Assembly (NCBI GenBank): GCA_021129445.1
Contig: JAJOLG010000007.1
Span: 1-9,174, forward strand
DNA length: 9,174 bases
Direction: 5' to 3'
Origin: Candidatus Altimarinota bacterium
GTDB taxonomy: Bacteria > Patescibacteriota > Gracilibacteria > GCA-2401425 > JAJOLG01
A program made the position numbers and the translations under genes. The notes below the pieces were generated by a model. The model made no database searches. It was not told where the DNA came from and saw only the letters and a list, made by a program, of their open reading frames with translations. This document shows positions 8,176 to 9,174 of this stretch, one piece after another (position 1 is the stretch's first letter; each line of letters begins with the position of its first letter).

Positions 8176-8681
8176 AAAAAAAATTTGAAGAAAAATTTCT
8201 CTTATTTAAAATAAATTTTTTTGAATTATTTAATATTAAAGATAAAAAAAATATTTTTAATTTTTTAAATTGGTTTAATGATAAAATCATCATAAATTTT
8301 AATAAAAATACACCTAATTTAAAATTAAAAAAATGAGAAATTTATTTTATAAATTTATGAATAAATATATGAAGTGAGTTAAATAAACAAAGACCTTGTC
8401 TTATTTTCAGTGATTGGTTTTTTAATAATTGAAAAACAGTTGTTATTATTCCATTAAAATCGTATGAATGAAAAAAATACAATAAAAATATAAATATTTT
8501 TATAAAAAAAAGTAAAATTAATAATTTAAAAGAAAATTCAATGGCTGATTTATCTTGAATTAGACAAGTTTCAAAAAAGAGAATATGATTATTTATTTGA
8601 AATATTGAAGAATGAGATTTATTAAAAATAAATAAAAAATTAACAAAATTTTTATGACTAAAAAAACAAACAGTAAATTAA
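8157..8681 (+). CDS. MazF/PemK-like toxin (probable endoribonuclease)
   Basis: This encodes 174 aa. Residues about 58-168 match the MazF/PemK fold: KKGEIYFINLGINIGSEL, then QRPCLIFSDWFFNNGKTVVI with the conserved Arg-Pro (R79-P80), IPLKS at 98-102, MADLSGIRQVSKKRIG at 129-144 and IGNIEEGDLLKINKKL near the end. MazF-type toxins cut mRNA or tRNA in single-stranded regions; activity here is inferred. A 57-residue N-terminal extension precedes the core. It has a Phe/Asn-rich helix (NIFNFLNWFNDKI), reminiscent of extended PemK proteins seen in CPR genomes, and its first 15 residues copy the start of valS. No antitoxin-sized gene adjoins it. Seven or more conserved Gly are TGA, so the gene is adapted to this code and is not a very recent arrival from a standard-code host. 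Confidence 0.8.
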
Positions 8682-8691
8682 ATTTACTGTT
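8669..8691 (+). terminator. Hairpin over the toxin gene stop codon
   Basis: A 9-bp inverted repeat (8669-8677 with 8683-8691, AACAGTAAA/TTTACTGTT) with a 5-nt loop spans the TAA at 8679-8681. The T tract after it is short (GTTT), so it may be a weak terminator or an mRNA 3' end stabiliser, leaving read-through into valS possible. Confidence 0.45.
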
Positions 8692-8696
8692 GTTTA

Positions 8697-8783
8697 ATGA
8701 AATCTCTTAAACGAGTCCATGCAAGCTTAATTAGCTTAAGTATTAAAATACTAATCACAATTTTAAAAAAGTCAACAATATAA
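8697..8783 (+). CDS. Possible 28-aa small ORF upstream of valS
   Basis: An ATG at 8697 opens a 28-codon frame (begins MKSLKRVHASLISLSIKIL, rich in Leu/Ile/Ser/Lys) ending at TAA 8781-8783, two bases before the valS ATG. It contains no TGA. It fills the gap between the toxin gene and valS and overlaps two hairpins. It could be a leader peptide, a tiny membrane-associated protein or a chance frame. It has only one Val codon, so classical valine attenuation is not supported. No homology is recognised. Confidence 0.22.
   Translation: MKSLKRVHASLISLSIKILITILKKSTI
8723..8752 (+). other. Two tandem small hairpins in the valS leader
   Basis: Stem one is AAGCT/AGCTT (8723-8727 with 8733-8737). Stem two is AGTAT/ATACT (8739-8743 with 8748-8752). 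They are adjacent and 33 nt before the valS start. Neither is followed by a T tract. No T-box consensus is present. They may be chance or a leader structure. Confidence 0.3.
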
Positions 8784-8804
8784 TTATGGAAAAAAATTAT
8801 TCAC
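8781..8804 (+). repeat. Direct repeat, right copy (start region of valS)
   Basis: Identical to 8152-8175, with a repeat period of 629 nt. The copies bracket the toxin gene and the small ORF/hairpin region. See the left copy. Confidence 0.85.
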
Positions 8805-9174
8805 CAAAAAATTTCGAAAAAAATATCTCTAAAAAATGGGAGGAGAGAAAAATTTTTTCTTGCCCAAAAAAATTTGATTCAAAAAAATGAACTCATATCA
8901 ACATAATGCCACCGCCAAATGCTAATTGAAACCTGCATCTTGGGCATGCATCTGGTGAAACAATTATGGATATCGCTTGAAGATATGCAAAAATGAATGG
9001 TAAAGATACTTTTTTATTGCCATGAAAAGACCATGCTGGGATTATGACACAGGTGATTTATGAGAAATTTTTAGCTGAAAAGTGAATTGATAAAGAAAAA
9101 ATGTCGAGAGATGAACTTTTTGAATGATGTTATAAATTTTGTGAAGAAAATTCTGGAAAAATGAGAAATCAGGA
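8786..9174 (+). CDS. valS: Valyl-tRNA synthetase, N-terminal part (runs off the window)
   Basis: The first 129 residues of a class I aminoacyl-tRNA synthetase that charges tRNA(Val). Motifs: KKWEERKIF at 16-24, the ValRS block MPPPNANGNLHLGHA at 41-55 containing the HIGH signature as HLGH (51-54), IMDIAGRYAKMNGKDTFLLP at 60-79 and GKDHAGIMTQ at 80-89. DHAGI.TQ is characteristic of ValRS rather than Ile/LeuRS. The family usually has PNVTG and GTDHAGIATQ; Ala-Asn and Lys replace Val-Thr and Thr here. Gly48, Gly65, Gly80, Gly100 and Gly114 are TGA while Gly53, Gly57 and Gly72 are GGN, which clearly shows TGA as glycine. ATG at 8786 lies two bases after the small ORF stop. The KMSKS part lies beyond the window. 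Confidence 0.95.

Noticed and set aside
8779-8784. Perfect TATAAT just upstream of the valS ATG as a -10 promoter box
   Set aside because: It ends one base before the ATG, so transcription would begin inside the coding region, and no -35 is found at the right distance.
8682-8785. T-box riboswitch controlling valS
   Set aside because: The space is too short, and neither the T-box (tRNA acceptor-pairing) consensus nor a terminator/antiterminator pair is present.
8152-8804. Insertion sequence bounded by direct repeats
   Set aside because: No transposase and no terminal inverted repeats; the repeats are coding starts with decaying similarity, unlike a clean target-site duplication.
1-9174. Many short broken ORFs suggesting pseudogene decay or non-coding DNA
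   Set aside because: The breaks are all TGA and vanish with TGA=Gly; the restored proteins keep catalytic residues and normal lengths.
1-9174. TGA as tryptophan (Mycoplasma/mitochondrial code)
   Set aside because: TGA sits at conserved Gly positions (HIGH-region NGN of ValRS, LGACPG of RlmE, SDGG of RNase HI), and TGG is used at Trp positions.

Overview
The window is very AT-rich bacterial DNA in which TGA is read as glycine. Read with the standard code it breaks into short fragments. With TGA as Gly almost the whole window resolves into tightly packed, recognisable genes, and the TGA codons fall on invariant glycines, for example in ValRS (PPPNANGNLHLGHA), RlmE (DLGACPGSW), RNase HI (YSDGGT) and FtsW (GFGQSVQKFGYLP). 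This is genetic code 25, known from the candidate phyla Absconditabacteria (SR1) and Gracilibacteria (BD1-5) of the Patescibacteria/CPR. Only TAA and TAG act as stops. I cannot decide between the two phyla from sequence alone.

Layout. Positions 1-348 (+) hold the C-terminus of a helicase-like protein with a helix-turn-helix tail. It converges on a minus-strand cell-envelope operon at 3708-404: a secreted protein with FN3-like and PKD-like regions, a cysteine-rich exported protein, and FtsW. Upstream of that operon is rnhA (minus, 4305-3826) with its own terminator. A vitamin K epoxide reductase (VKOR) family protein (+, 4414-4857) diverges from rnhA.

A second minus-strand run at 8067-4905 reads gatC, rlmE (23S rRNA methyltransferase), an RDD membrane protein, a small zinc-ribbon protein, a prohibitin-like SPFH protein and a small membrane protein. 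Its last genes are packed with 1-nt overlaps or gaps. It meets the VKOR gene at a strong shared hairpin terminator (4875-4906).

On the right, a MazF/PemK-like toxin gene (+, 8157-8681) precedes valS (+, from 8786, running off the window). The first bases of the toxin gene and of valS are near-copies: 24 identical nt including the start codon, then weaker similarity. This suggests that the valS 5' end was duplicated when the toxin gene arrived or arose.

How the genes fit together (inference): FtsW and the secreted multidomain protein suggest a cell wall and surface function. VKOR supplies disulfide-forming capacity, which fits the nine-cysteine exported protein nearby. RDD, SPFH, zinc-ribbon and the small membrane protein look like a membrane-organisation cluster of unknown role. 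gatC, rlmE and valS belong to translation. No tRNA, rRNA, CRISPR array or insertion sequence was seen, and no gene-free stretch exceeds about 110 nt.
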